Below are positions 54,301-64,000 of a stretch of 64,000 bases of DNA, piece by piece. The stretch comes from Lamellibrachia columna (Eukaryota > Annelida > Polychaeta > Sabellida > Siboglinidae). Under the pieces are notes generated by a model. That model was not told where the DNA came from. It ran no database searches and saw nothing but the letters and a program-made list of their open reading frames with translations. The translations under genes and the position numbers were made by a program. The stretch spans positions 54,455,490-54,519,489 of the forward strand of contig OY759262.1 of assembly GCA_963662155.1 (NCBI GenBank), in the 5' to 3' direction. Position 1 is the first letter of the stretch, and every line of letters begins with the position of its first letter.

Positions 54301-57300
54301 AATCTAAAGCAGAGGGCTACCAACCAGCAGAGGGCTACCAACCAGCAGAGGGCTACCTAGGTGATGAACTAACCACCTAGGTTAGAGGTACCTGTGGCAA
54401 TTTGGGTCATATGCCACATGGCATCAGATTTAGCTAAGCAAAAGTTACCATTTGGGCCAGTTTGACCACCAGCATGCAGAATACATGAGAAGTTGTTGTT
54501 ATCTTGATGGATGTAAAAAAGTGGCTAAAGCAATTTATTTTTGGCTAAACACAAACTGGGGCTTTAGCCAAAATAACTAAGCAGTTTACAGCATCAATTC
54601 TAGCCCAGGCTACCAATCAGCAAATGATCAGTGATTGTCTTAACCATGGAAACTGTCAAAGATAAACAAATTAAACAAGCAAATATATTATGTCTTTTCC
54701 CTTGGTCATGTTGACCCGCTTTTTGGATGAAAGTCCCACTTTTTCGTAATTTTCAAAATTAACAGTAAAAATTTTCTGTTTGTTGCACACGAGGCCAGTC
54801 TAGCCACATTTTATTTCTTTCGTCTCAAGTGATTTCACATGTTCTTGTTCATGCGTTCACCGCGAATGAGAACAGCAAATCAAATTGGCGACCCTTAAAA
54901 CAACACATTAAAAACCACAAAAATGTGGAGGAGAGTGTTTATGAGCACTTTTCCATGAACAGGTGTTGACACCAATGCATTATGGGTGGCAAACATATGT
55001 ATATAGTATATGTATATAGTATTGACCAGGTTGTGATGTACAGAGGAAATGCAGTGAAATCCGTTTTGGTGGTGACACACTGGGCCGGTAAGATTCACTG
55101 GCCCGACAGAGCTCAAAATAACACTGGGCCACAAACAGTGCTGGTCCACTGGGCCACAAGCAGTGCTGGTCCACTGGGCCACAAGCAGTGCTGGCCACTG
55201 GGCCACAAGCAGTGCTGGTCCACGGCCACAAGCAGTGCTGGTCCACTGGGCCACAAGCAGTGCTGGGCCACAAGCAGTGCTGGTCCACATGACCACAAGC
55301 AGTGCTGGGCCACAAGCAGTGCTGGTCCACTGGACCACAAGCAGTGCTGGGCCACCAGGACATGTTAATGTCATTTGATGTTATATTGTATAATTACAGC
55401 CATTGAATGGTGCTTGTGGGGAGACACACATAATGGTGTGTTGTCTTGTGCTTGTCTAGCCTGCTTTAGCTGTAATCAGCTCTGATTGTGTCTCATTCAA
55501 TGGTGTCCACGAAGGAACAATTCCAGACATATATTTCTGTCCTTCTATAGAATACTCTTGTCGTTGTTAGTATTACAACGCAACATGAAAGAATGGTTGT
55601 TGCTTCTAACCGTCGCTCACACTGCTCCTAAAAAGTCATTGTCACGAGCTGTTATTTTCTCAGCCATACCGGTAGGCTGGGTTTCCACTGATGTCTATAT
55701 ATATACATATAATTATGTGTGTTGGACATGCATGGAATTGGCCCATGTTAAATATTTGTTGGAAACGTGTCGGTGTTACTTCAACGATGTTACGTCTGTA
55801 AATATATCGGTGAGACATGCTTAAAGTCAACATATCAGTTCAGATAACTAACCTAACTGACTATTTTGACCATGATTGTTTTCATTAAATATTAACGGTT
55901 CAATCTAATGTTGACTACAATGGTCAATAATTTAATATTTTATCGTAAATTATCCTGCATGGAAAATTAAATATATATTAGCAGATAGGTAGGAAACTAC
56001 ATAGTATAGAAACTCAATTTCTTTTCAATTGTGTGCAGTGATGCATGGCACGTTGAAGTGGCTGTGCAGTGATGCATGATAAGATACAGTGAATCGTGTC
56101 TACCACTGGCAGAGAATTGATTTTTTAGCACTAATTCTAATTTAGTTTTTATGATTTTTTTACAATTTAGAAAGCCCTGTATAAAAATGAGCAGTGGTGC
56201 ATTGCTACATGTCATCTTGTTTTATTAAACAGTCTATTTGCAATCTATGAACTGTTGCAAATTTATTATTTGCAATTGACCCCTTATGAAGCTGATGTAA
56301 CTATTTTTTTAGTGCTGTAATTGAATTTTTTCATTTACCCCTGTGTGGGATATGTTCAATTTTCTGGCATAGGTAGAAGGGACGGTATATTTAACTTCCA
56401 ACCTACCTGCCAGGTGCTGTGTTAGTCAGCAAGTGAACCCATATTTTATGAAATGGTATGTGTGGGTCGCTGACTGAACGCAAACCATCAACCTGATGCT
56501 GGTGATGCAAGCATTCAGCTGTGTCGTCAGTGTGGCTGTGATTCATGATAGTCCAGGCTTGGAACTGTTGAGCTGTCAGACTGAACACCAGTAAACAAAG
56601 CTGTCATAACACTTGTTACTGGACAGTAAACATGATAGGTACTACTGGAACACTTGGAGTACTGGAAAACTGCTGACTGTTTCTTGTTGAGTCAGACTAT
56701 TACTAGTTTATTCTGGAAGATATAAAGCTGTAGGTATTATCTCAGAAAGGAGATCCAGGGAGATAATCCAGAAGGCATGCCGGAAAATAGAAGACATACA
56801 AGGTTATCCAGGAAGATAATCCAGAAGAGATCTTGAATGATAATTCAGAAGAGTCCTGGGAGATAATCCACAAGAGGTCTGGGAATAAATACGAGAAAGC
56901 CTCTGAAGTGAAAATAGTGAAACAAGTTTCGTTTCAGTAGCTGCTGTTACCACAGTTTGTAAAATTTTACATAATTTCCCTTACCAAGTAACCTGTGCAT
57001 TAACAGTTTTTTTGTAAGTTACATGTAATGTAAGTTAGACGTTACTGCCAAGAAGTTGTTGCACTGCACTCAGGCCTACTCAAGTCAACAGCTACATGAT
57101 TTATGTTCCTCGACTGAGCATTGAGATTCAGGTCAACTGTGTGCTGCCAGCATGACACGTTATACAGAACAATGCACTCAGTAGCATATATACAGCCAAG
57201 AGCTGTCACTGCTGGAACCAACTCTAAGAACAACAGCTGAAGTGCCCGTAAGATATGATCAAAGACCATGCATCAGACTGCATGTGGCAATCACTATTAA

Positions 57301-60300
57301 CTGCTCTTTATATTGTCAATCACACGTTCCATTAATAACCAATGTAACTAATTACAATAGGATGTAATCATGATTACTGTGTCTTACACAGTGTCTTAAG
57401 TCTAAGCATATTAATAATTTTTTAGGTTGTCAGCAACATTCATACTTATAGGTAATTCCAGCGTTATGGACGTGGCACTTTGTACACAAAATCGGCATGT
57501 TTATTTCAATAGTACTTAAAAATCTTAATTTTCATTCTTTTTGATGATGGATTATATTAATACATGATGTCTCGTGTATAACATTGCGTAGTAATTAATA
57601 TTGAATAGAATCGCAGTTAATAACATGAACGTTATGGACGAGGCGTTGTGCAACTTGTACAATGACATGTTGTCTTTAGCCTGTATTGGCTAAATATTGT
57701 TAATTAGGACATACAACTGAAAGTAAGTTTCATGAGGGCTCAGAAATTTTTTTTTTATTAATGTTTTACTTTTAATGTACATTTTAATACCATTTAGGCT
57801 TTGTTGCTAATTTATATGAAATGATATACAGAGGACAGAGAACACGTTCTTTGCAAATTATCAATGGCATTTTTTCCCCAAGAAATTGTACTTCAGACGT
57901 TCATCGTGTATTCAATTAACTGTACATGTGCAACTAAAACTCCTTCCTCAATTGATTTAGCCCATTGCGAATCAGGTTCGTTGATGTTAACATCTGTGAT
58001 ATGTGCAGAACTTTGGATTAATAAAAGAATTCTTGTGCTTTTGTTAAAATAATCAAAAGCGTGTAGCATTATGTCAAAGCAGAGCCGGACACATTTTGGG
58101 TCTTCTAATTTTCAGACATTTTTCCAAGTCATACTATCATAAATACCTGTGGTGGTAGAATGGAACTGTGGTAAATTTCAACCATCAACTCTGGATAGTT
58201 TTGGAGATGTGATTTATTGAAAATCGGGGGTCCTGCTCCAGTTTCACACCAGTAAATCACATTTTATGTTTTTGGAAGGTCATATTGCCGCTGGATACAG
58301 CTATCAAGCTGAAACATGGCAAGTCTGGTAATTGGGACTTAGGCTTTCAGAATATGCACATCTGTAGCTAGTGTTTAGCTGTAGGCGTCCCAAAACAAGA
58401 ACACAACATATTCAGAAGATTTCAGCAGATTCATCAGAGGCATTATACATGTCTGATGTTGATGCATAGGTAAATTCTATATACACTATATACACATTCT
58501 ATATAAAAGTCAATGACACAATTTCATCATTGTATAAAAAGGGTCGAAAGTTTGAATTGTGAGTACAAATAATGAAAATACACCTGAACAATAGTGGACA
58601 GTTGACCGTGTGGACAACTCTGCCGTGTGCTGATAGTTTCATCACTGCAACACACACATCAATCCAATATACCGTATCTGACCTATTAAGTGTGCGTGTT
58701 CTGATTAGTCTACATCCCCTTTTTTAATCAGCACGATCCATAATTATTGTAATTTGACTAGTGTGGAACAACTAAAAAAATTTGCCATCTGGTGTTAAAC
58801 AGTTGGCATCACTTTTCAGTTGTTTTGCACTTGTCGCCAAATGACACCACTAACTAATGACACCACTAACTAGTGACACCACTAACTAATGACACCACTA
58901 ACTAATGACACCACTAACTAGTGTACATTTTGGTGTACGTCTATAAGAACAGATTCCTTGACATTTTTCCATGTCCCGTTAAAAAAAATGTAGTATACGC
59001 TTATTAGGTCAAATACGATATATGTTTCAATATTTAGCTTTGATTCTCAGTTTAATCTGTGTTAAATGCATTTTCTATCAACGCAAGACCACATTGAGCT
59101 ACGAGTAAAGCTGCAGTGTCATCAACTGACATTATTTATTTCAGAGAGTAAAAAAAAATTTAAGTATCATTATAAATGTGGCATCTCAGTAAAGTGGTAT
59201 GCCACGTCCATAACGGGCTAATTCAAGTTATTAAATTTTTATATATATATATCTGGTAGGATGTGGTTAATAAAGTTACCATTGCATACAAAAACATATG
59301 GAAATTTGTGTTACAGACGTAGCAGTGGCCCCCCTGAAAGTAGGCGCTAGCAAAGTTCATAATCATAAAAAATATTTGTTAAAAAATAAATTTATTGGCA
59401 GTAGTTCAAAAAGTAACCATGTATTTGCTAGTGTCACAATTTTACAGTAAATATGGATGCAGTGTTGACGAAAAAATTGTTTCTGACCAGTCAACTTGTT
59501 GATGCAACATCTGTAACAAATGATATGAAATTGTAATGTTCAAGTTGTTTTATCAAGTTCACACATAATACTGTACAATGCAATCAACATTTTTGGTGCA
59601 AAGGTAACTGAATTTTTTAGTAAAACGTTCCATCTTAACTCGGAATTACCCATATGATTATATTATGTTGAGTCATTTAAAGAAAGACATTTACAAATAA
59701 AACAATGTGTGGAAATTTACTATTTCTGATCTATTCGTAAAAATGCGTAATGGGAACACTGAGCCCCTGGATCCAAGGTTTACGCACTAGAGATTGTGTA
59801 ATATATTACATCAGAAACTCACTCACTGTCTCCACTCTTTGCACAAACATGTTTCCACTCTACAGTCTTCGCAATCGATTGTTCGTGTTTGGTTCATTCC
59901 ACCCTAGCTTCGTCCAACCCTTTATGTCATCATTCCGTCTTTTTTTGTGGTCTTTTCTTCGTTTTCCTCTATCACGTGCCTTCAAAGGTGGCTTTGACGG
60001 GACGTCTACTTCTTTTCATTTGTCCGAACCATTTCAATTTGTGTTGACGTCTAATCCAACTGAAAAGCAGTTACAAAATCTCCAGGGTTCCTACACATCC
60101 TGGAAATCACTGGATTTCTTATTTTTTTACTTTCAGGACCTGGAAATCCTGGAAAAAAGAGCCACTTTTTATCTGTGTGCTGAACAAAGTCCTTGACTTT
60201 TGTTTCTTCCAGAATTCCAGGACAGGAAATGTGTATAAAAATCATTGTTTCGCAACAACCACTGTAGCAAAATGAACTCCGGAATATATGTTGTAATGAA

Positions 60301-61356
60301 AGGTTAGCGCCCCGGACTCGTATGTTTACAAGTTGTGTGCTTAAGTAGGCTCTTCATGAGTACTGTACATAAGTACACCTTCATCTTTGCCAAAACATCA
60401 ATAGGAAACGTAGACCAATTGTGGTTTTCTTCCTCCGTCCTGCTCCAAAGTTTCCCCAGTGTGTTTTGTGACATTTGAGACACCCTAACGTCACATGGGG
60501 GGACTGGCAATGGCTATTCTTGTATTGGCTTGATGATAAATTAGAATATGTCGGAGCATTAGGAATTTGCAGGCGGTAAATTATAAATGATGGGATGGCG
60601 CGCGGTGTCAACAGTGAACAGGTATTGCGTTCTATTTCTAGATACACGCAATTCCTTGAATGCAGTAGAAAAAAGATTGGCATAGAAACCAGTGATAAAC
60701 ATGCACAAGTGAGGTCAAATATGCAGTGTTTTATATATTCGTGAAAATGTTCAAATGTTGGTACACTGTAGATAATATATGAATTGTGATTTTCTACTAA
60801 TCAATAGTTAATCAATAGAAAATTTTTATTCCTGTGCAGTGTCTTGTTTCAGGGTTTAGGTTTTAAAATCTTCACATCGCTGTAGGATCTCAGCAGTTTG
60901 GTCTCAATGTTTGTGATTTTGATATTAATTAAGATTTGCACAAAATTCTGTGCACAAAATGTGCTTTTATAATTTCTGTGCAATTTGGTATGACGACACC
61001 GAGTGACATTAATTCGACACATCACGCGAACATGATGACGCATAAATCTGACACAGTGACATATCAATATGATATCACGAAACATGAATATGACTTTGTC
61101 GAATGATTTCACCAAATTTAAATAAAAAATTTGTAGAAACGAGCCAGCATGTAGTATAGTAGGGACTGGATACTAGATAGGTTTGAGTTTTCGCTAAATG
61201 ATTCTAAAACAAGACAAGAGAAAAACTGAAGGAGGCAGATTTAAAGTGACGCGACGTGTTGTCTGTGCAGGTGGCTATTCAGTTGTGACAGTCTGTCCGA
61301 CCTGCTCAAGAGGAACCTGGACCCACTGCTCGATGACATCAAACCAGCTTTTGTAG
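51343..61356 (+). CDS. Membrane-anchored SMP-domain (lipid-transfer) protein, first two coding exons
   Basis: Exon 1 51343-51704 and exon 2 61271-61356, joined TG|G to give Trp; the gene continues to the right. Residues 1-45 are basic and Ser-rich (KKNKSRDMTREK). Two hydrophobic segments, about 46-60 and 64-80, form a likely membrane hairpin (YLFVSAIIAIAWVFG; FTYVFGLMALVFIVW). After a helix, HHETTEWLNFIINRWW leads into LSDLLKRNLDPLLDD. The WLN..INRxW signature after a membrane hairpin marks the start of an SMP domain, as in extended synaptotagmins and related tethers that move lipids at ER contact sites. The start was chosen at the first ATG after the acceptor at 51312. Which subfamily (E-Syt, C2CD2-like or another) cannot be settled from 149 residues. 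The intron is 9.6 kb. Confidence 0.75.
52010..53985. repeat. 69-bp tandem repeat, about 28 copies
   Basis: Unit contains ATGTCTAGACCAAGTGCTGC, AGCATTAGATGATTGAATAC, TACAGGTAGTGTCAGGTG and TTTGGTGCACA. One unit near 52081-52124 has lost 7 bases. Period 69 is a multiple of three and gives a 639-codon minus frame of 23-residue repeats. Variable sites (Val/Ile, Pro/Ser) change residues as often as not, with no sign of selection on a protein. It lies in intron 1 of the SMP gene. Confidence 0.97.
54310..54362. repeat. 17-bp repeat, 3 copies
   Basis: CAGAGGGCTACCAACCAG repeated. Confidence 0.85.
55125..55365. repeat. About 25-bp repeat (GGGCCACAAGCAGTGCTGGTCCACT), ~10 copies
   Basis: Units vary in length between 17 and 26 bases by loss of GTCCACT or similar. 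It lies in the SMP intron. Open frames on both strands are artefacts. Confidence 0.93.
55375..57940. other. SMP gene intron, nothing recognised
   Basis: AT-rich, with a series of AGATAATCCAGAAG motifs at 56740-56880 (about five loose copies). No exon or mobile element identified. Confidence 0.4.
57944..58055 (+). mobile_element. Family D, 5' end fragment
   Basis: CTTCCTCAATTGATTTAGCC, CATTGCGAATCAGGTTCGTTG, then ATTAATAAAAGAATTCTTG, as in other copies. Confidence 0.6.
58669..59015 (+). mobile_element. Family C MITE with terminal inverted repeats
   Basis: The left end TACCGTATCTGACCTATTAAG and the right end read in reverse, TATCGTATTTGACCTAATAAG, are inverted repeats; the first 190 bases match 3229-3430. 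A 16-bp repeat, ATGACACCACTAACTA, five copies, lies inside at 58850-58925. No coding. Confidence 0.75.
58848..58925. repeat. 16-bp tandem repeat inside family C, 5 copies
   Basis: ATGACACCACTAACTA units; the copy at 3229 has only one related GACTCCAC segment. Confidence 0.9.
59800..60045 (-). pseudogene. Degenerate LINE tail (ORF2 C-terminal end)
   Basis: The minus strand reads LKWFGQMKRSRRPVKATF, then RGKRRKDHKKRRNDD and WTKLGWNEPNTNNRLRRL across frames, the LKWFGH..R / RGRP-like / WR order of LINE reverse transcriptase tails. Multiple stops. Confidence 0.45.
61080..61245 (+). mobile_element. Family D, 3' half, beside SMP exon 2
   Basis: GAATGATTTCACCAAATTTA, GTAGAAACGAGCCAGCATG, GGACTGGATACTAGATAG, TTCGCTAAATGATTC and GAAGGAGGCAGATTTAA, matching the right end of other copies. 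It ends 25 bases before the SMP exon at 61271. Confidence 0.65.
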
Positions 61357-61400
61357 GTGAGTTTATTCCAAGAGCTTTTTGGTGCAATAGAAGTCTTGTA
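61357..61400. other. Start of SMP intron 2
   Basis: The donor GTGAGT follows exon 2 directly; the 43-bp array starts about 40 bases later. No further exon is confidently seen before the window end, although TTTTCACCTAG|AC at 63980 could be an acceptor in the right phase. Confidence 0.4.
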
Positions 61401-61698
61401 CTGCCGCACGCACACACACACCCAGACTTATGTACTTCTTGTACTGCCGCACGCACACACACACCCAGACTTATGTACTTCTTGTACTGCCGCACGCACA
61501 CACGCACCCAGACTTATGTACTTCTTGTACTGCCGCACGCACACACACACCCAGACTTATGTACTTCTTGTACTGCCGCACGCACACACGCACCCAGACT
61601 TATGTACTTCTTGTACTGCCGCACGCACACACACACCCAGACTTATGTACTTCTTGTACTGCCGCACGCACACACACACCCAGACTTATGTACTTCTT
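61395..61698. repeat. 43-bp tandem repeat, 7 copies
   Basis: ACTTCTTGTACTGCCGCACG, CACACACACACCCAGACTTA and TGT repeated, with ACACAC/ACACGC variation. Confidence 0.96.
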
Positions 61699-61869
61699 GT
61701 GTCCTCTTGTGGCAAAGATACTGCATCGGGCTGAAACACTTGCACCCACCTTGCTCTGTCCCAAGCCGAAGTGGTCGTCTTGTCTATTGTTCACAGGTTT
61801 ATGACGTGTTTATCTTATGCAATAGACATGAACCTACATACTGTACACGTACAGTTTATATATGCATAA

Positions 61870-62090
61870 ATATGTGCACGCATGCGCATGCAACACGTGC
61901 ACGCCCACACACTGTAAAAACATAAATGCCATGCCCATCTAAATATATAAACAAGAAATTCATTGATTTTAATAGATTTATAGAATTTAAGCCTCACGCA
62001 TACATGCACACACGCATACATGCACACACGCATGCACGCACACACACAATCACGCACACACACCTGCACATGGCATTTGCAGGATAAAAC
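61870..62090. repeat. CA/CG-rich low-complexity region
   Basis: GCACGCATGCGCATGCA and CACACACGCATGCACGCA runs. Confidence 0.75.
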
Positions 62091-62431
62091 AACACCTTGG
62101 CAGTGTTTATTGTGAAGGACTGAATGCATATTACTTTAGTACACTGAAATTAGGATCCCACATGGACTTTATGGAGTAGAATGCAGCGTTTGACTAACAG
62201 TATAGCAAGAGCTGTGATAACCTTTACTAACAGTAACAAAGACGTCCAAGGCTAAGTGGCACTGTTCCTAAATTACTTTGTGCTGGCGTTCTGGCTGACT
62301 TGACGTAATTATTGGCTAAAATTACAGATGTTATCAGCAAAAGTGGTCTATATTTGGTAACATGCAAAAGTCACATTTGTAAAACGTCTAAAAATTTCTA
62401 TCACGTCACCCAGTCTTTAGGACCGTTCAAA

Positions 62432-62600
62432 GCACTTAACACCCCCTCATTTCAACACACCTCATTGCAACACCAACTAGACTTATCTGGGAAGCATTCA
62501 GCCATTCATTCATACATATATATATGTGTGTATGAATGAATGGCTGAATGCTTCTCAGAGAAGTCTGGTTGGCGTTGGAATGAGAGGGTATTAAGTGTAA
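62432..62600. repeat. Long hairpin (inverted repeat with ~70-bp arms)
   Basis: The left arm has CACCAACTAGACTTATCTGG, GAAGCATTCAGCCATTCATT, CATACATAT. The right arm reads back as CGCCAACCAGACTTCTCTGA, GAAGCATTCAGCCATTCATT, CATACACAC. The outer arms (CACTTAACACCCCCTCATT and CACTTAATACCCTCTCATT) also pair; the left has a 14-base extra segment. The loop is a short ATATAT. Confidence 0.9.
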
Positions 62601-62754
62601 TATGAAAATCTGACCTTTTCACTGTTTATAAAAAATTCAGTGACCACCTACCCCACAATGGAGACTTGATGTTGTCATCACTTGTAAGACATCAAGGGAA
62701 AAATAAACCACCATCTGGTGATTAAAAATATGCTATCTTGGGTAACGTCTATTA

Positions 62755-63085
62755 GGTGGAATGTGGGACAGAGTGTTAGGTGGAGTGTGGGACAGAGTGT
62801 TAGGTGGAGTGTGGGACAGAGTGTTAGGTGGAGTGTGGGACAGAGTGTTAGGTGGAGTGTGGGACAGAGTGTTAGGTGGAGTGTGGGACAGAGTGTTAGG
62901 TGGAGTGTGGGACAGTGTTAGGTGGAGTGTGGGACAGAGTCTTAGGTGGAGTGTGGGACAGAGTGTTACGTGGAGTGTTGAACAGAGTGTTAGGTGGAGT
63001 TTGGGACAGAGTGTTAGGTGGAGTGTGGGACAGAGTGTTAGGTGGAGTGTGGGACAGAGTGTTAGGTGGAATGTGTGGGACAGAG
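62755..63085. repeat. 24-bp tandem repeat, about 13 copies
   Basis: GTGTTAGGTGGAGTGTGGGA and CAGA repeated; one unit has lost 4 bases near 62910, shifting the frame. Confidence 0.96.
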
Positions 63086-63487
63086 CTGATGAAAATTACA
63101 CTAGTTTCAATCCTCATGTGGTATATTAAATAAATAATTTGTGGAATTTATCAGGTTACATCTGAATGGTAGGAAGCTGCTTCGTTGTAAGCTCTCTGAG
63201 TATAATAAAATTGATGGTTTACTGGGTTGTCAAGTTTTACTGGTTGCAACTAAGATGCAACGTACGAAGTCGTCCATAACACAAACACACCTGCCTTGGT
63301 GTTTTTATGCTTAAATGTTTAATGTCAGCATCTGTGCCTGTTGTGCCTTGTACAGAGAGACCTGTGTTAATTTGCGGAATTGGGATATTGTAGGTGAATG
63401 TCTGTGTCTGACCACTATCTAATATAGTCACTGTTTACAGTATGGTCAATCCTTGGTCATCGTATCAAGTGTAATACAGGGTAATAG

Positions 63488-63595
63488 TAATAGAGTTTTG
63501 GCTGAACCCTCAGGAACCAGAGCTGAGAGGGGCAGCAAACCAGAGTTGTTAAGTCTTATATCATGAACAGGGACATACAGAAGGATCACTTGCTA
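63488..63595. mobile_element. Dispersed family E, copy 3
   Basis: TAATAGTAATAGAG, CCCTCAGGAACCAGAGCTGAG, AGGGGCAGCAAACCAGAG, and ATCATGAACAGGGACATAC match 38255-38345. A minisatellite follows at once. Confidence 0.6.
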
Positions 63596-63912
63596 GTATT
63601 GACCATACTGGTGACACAGTGACCAGTACTGACCACACTGAACACAATGACCAGTACTGACCACACTGGCCAGTACTGACCACACTGTCCACAGTGACCA
63701 GTAGTATTGACCACACTGGACACAATGACCAACAGTATCGACCATACTTGACACGGTGACCAGTATTGTCCATACTGACCAGTATTGACCACACTGAACA
63801 CAGTGACCAATATTGTCCACACTGACCAATATTGACCACTGGACACAGTGACCAGTAGTATTGACCACACTGGACACAGTGACCAGTATTGACCACACTG
63901 TATACAGTGGTC
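63595..63912. repeat. Degenerate CAGTATTGACCACACTGGACA repeat
   Basis: About 14 imperfect units of roughly 20-30 bases (ATTGACCACACTG, ACACAGTGACCAGTA). It directly adjoins family E copy 3. Confidence 0.88.
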
Positions 63913-64000
63913 AGACGTAGCCTACATAATACAGACTCCATCAAGGGCTATAGCTAGAAAAATCTCTAGATTTTCACCTAGACAACTTCGGCGGCCCCTC

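Noticed and set aside
60040..60235. Repeated CCTGGAAATC motifs as a separate gene exon
   Set aside because: Looks like a degenerate transposon end; frames carry no recognisable protein and no good splice sites.

Overview
This is a window from an animal nuclear genome, AT-rich, with small exons separated by introns full of tandem repeats. The gene content (axonemal dynein, a NuSAP-like spindle protein, an SMP-domain lipid-transfer protein) and the non-LTR retrotransposon relics fit a metazoan. The repeat-rich introns and LINE types suggest a marine invertebrate, but I cannot name the phylum. There are no bacterial-style operons, rRNA, tRNA or CRISPR arrays.

Layout. Positions 7-25790 (minus strand) hold the 5' part of a dynein heavy chain gene: 22 exons and about 1,327 codons from the start ATG to roughly the start of the linker, continuing past the left edge. 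Positions 25800-26180 look like a promoter that may also serve the plus strand. Positions 26181-30012 are mostly intergenic or intronic and include a hAT-type MITE. A 72-residue membrane protein gene lies at 30013-30231 (plus). Positions 30232-35570 hold a local duplication, a 5'-truncated LINE with a target-site duplication, and otherwise unrecognised sequence. Positions 35571-48939 (minus) hold a NUSAP1 homologue with at least 12 exons. A CCAAT/CHR-bearing promoter near 48940-49130 appears shared with a plus-strand gene (49150 to the right edge or beyond). That gene has a first coding exon at 51343-51704, with two membrane segments running into an SMP domain, and a second exon at 61271-61356.

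Repeats. Many introns carry a minisatellite (periods of about 14, 20, 21, 23, 24, 37, 42, 43, 69 and 70 bp), and several dispersed mobile-element families occur two to ten times. The most unusual observations concern how these arrays relate to splicing. One 42-bp array ends exactly at an exon and supplies its splice acceptor. A 23-bp array fills almost a whole dynein intron with about 50 copies of a donor-like CAG|GTAAAA. Several minisatellites appear to have grown inside mobile elements. The longest open frames in the window (418, 375 and 639 codons) are satellite artefacts, not genes.

Function. The three recognisable genes do not form a pathway. Dynein acts in cilia, NuSAP on mitotic spindle microtubules, and the SMP protein probably moves lipid at membrane contact sites. 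All exon borders were read by eye from splice sites and reading phase and have no transcript support.
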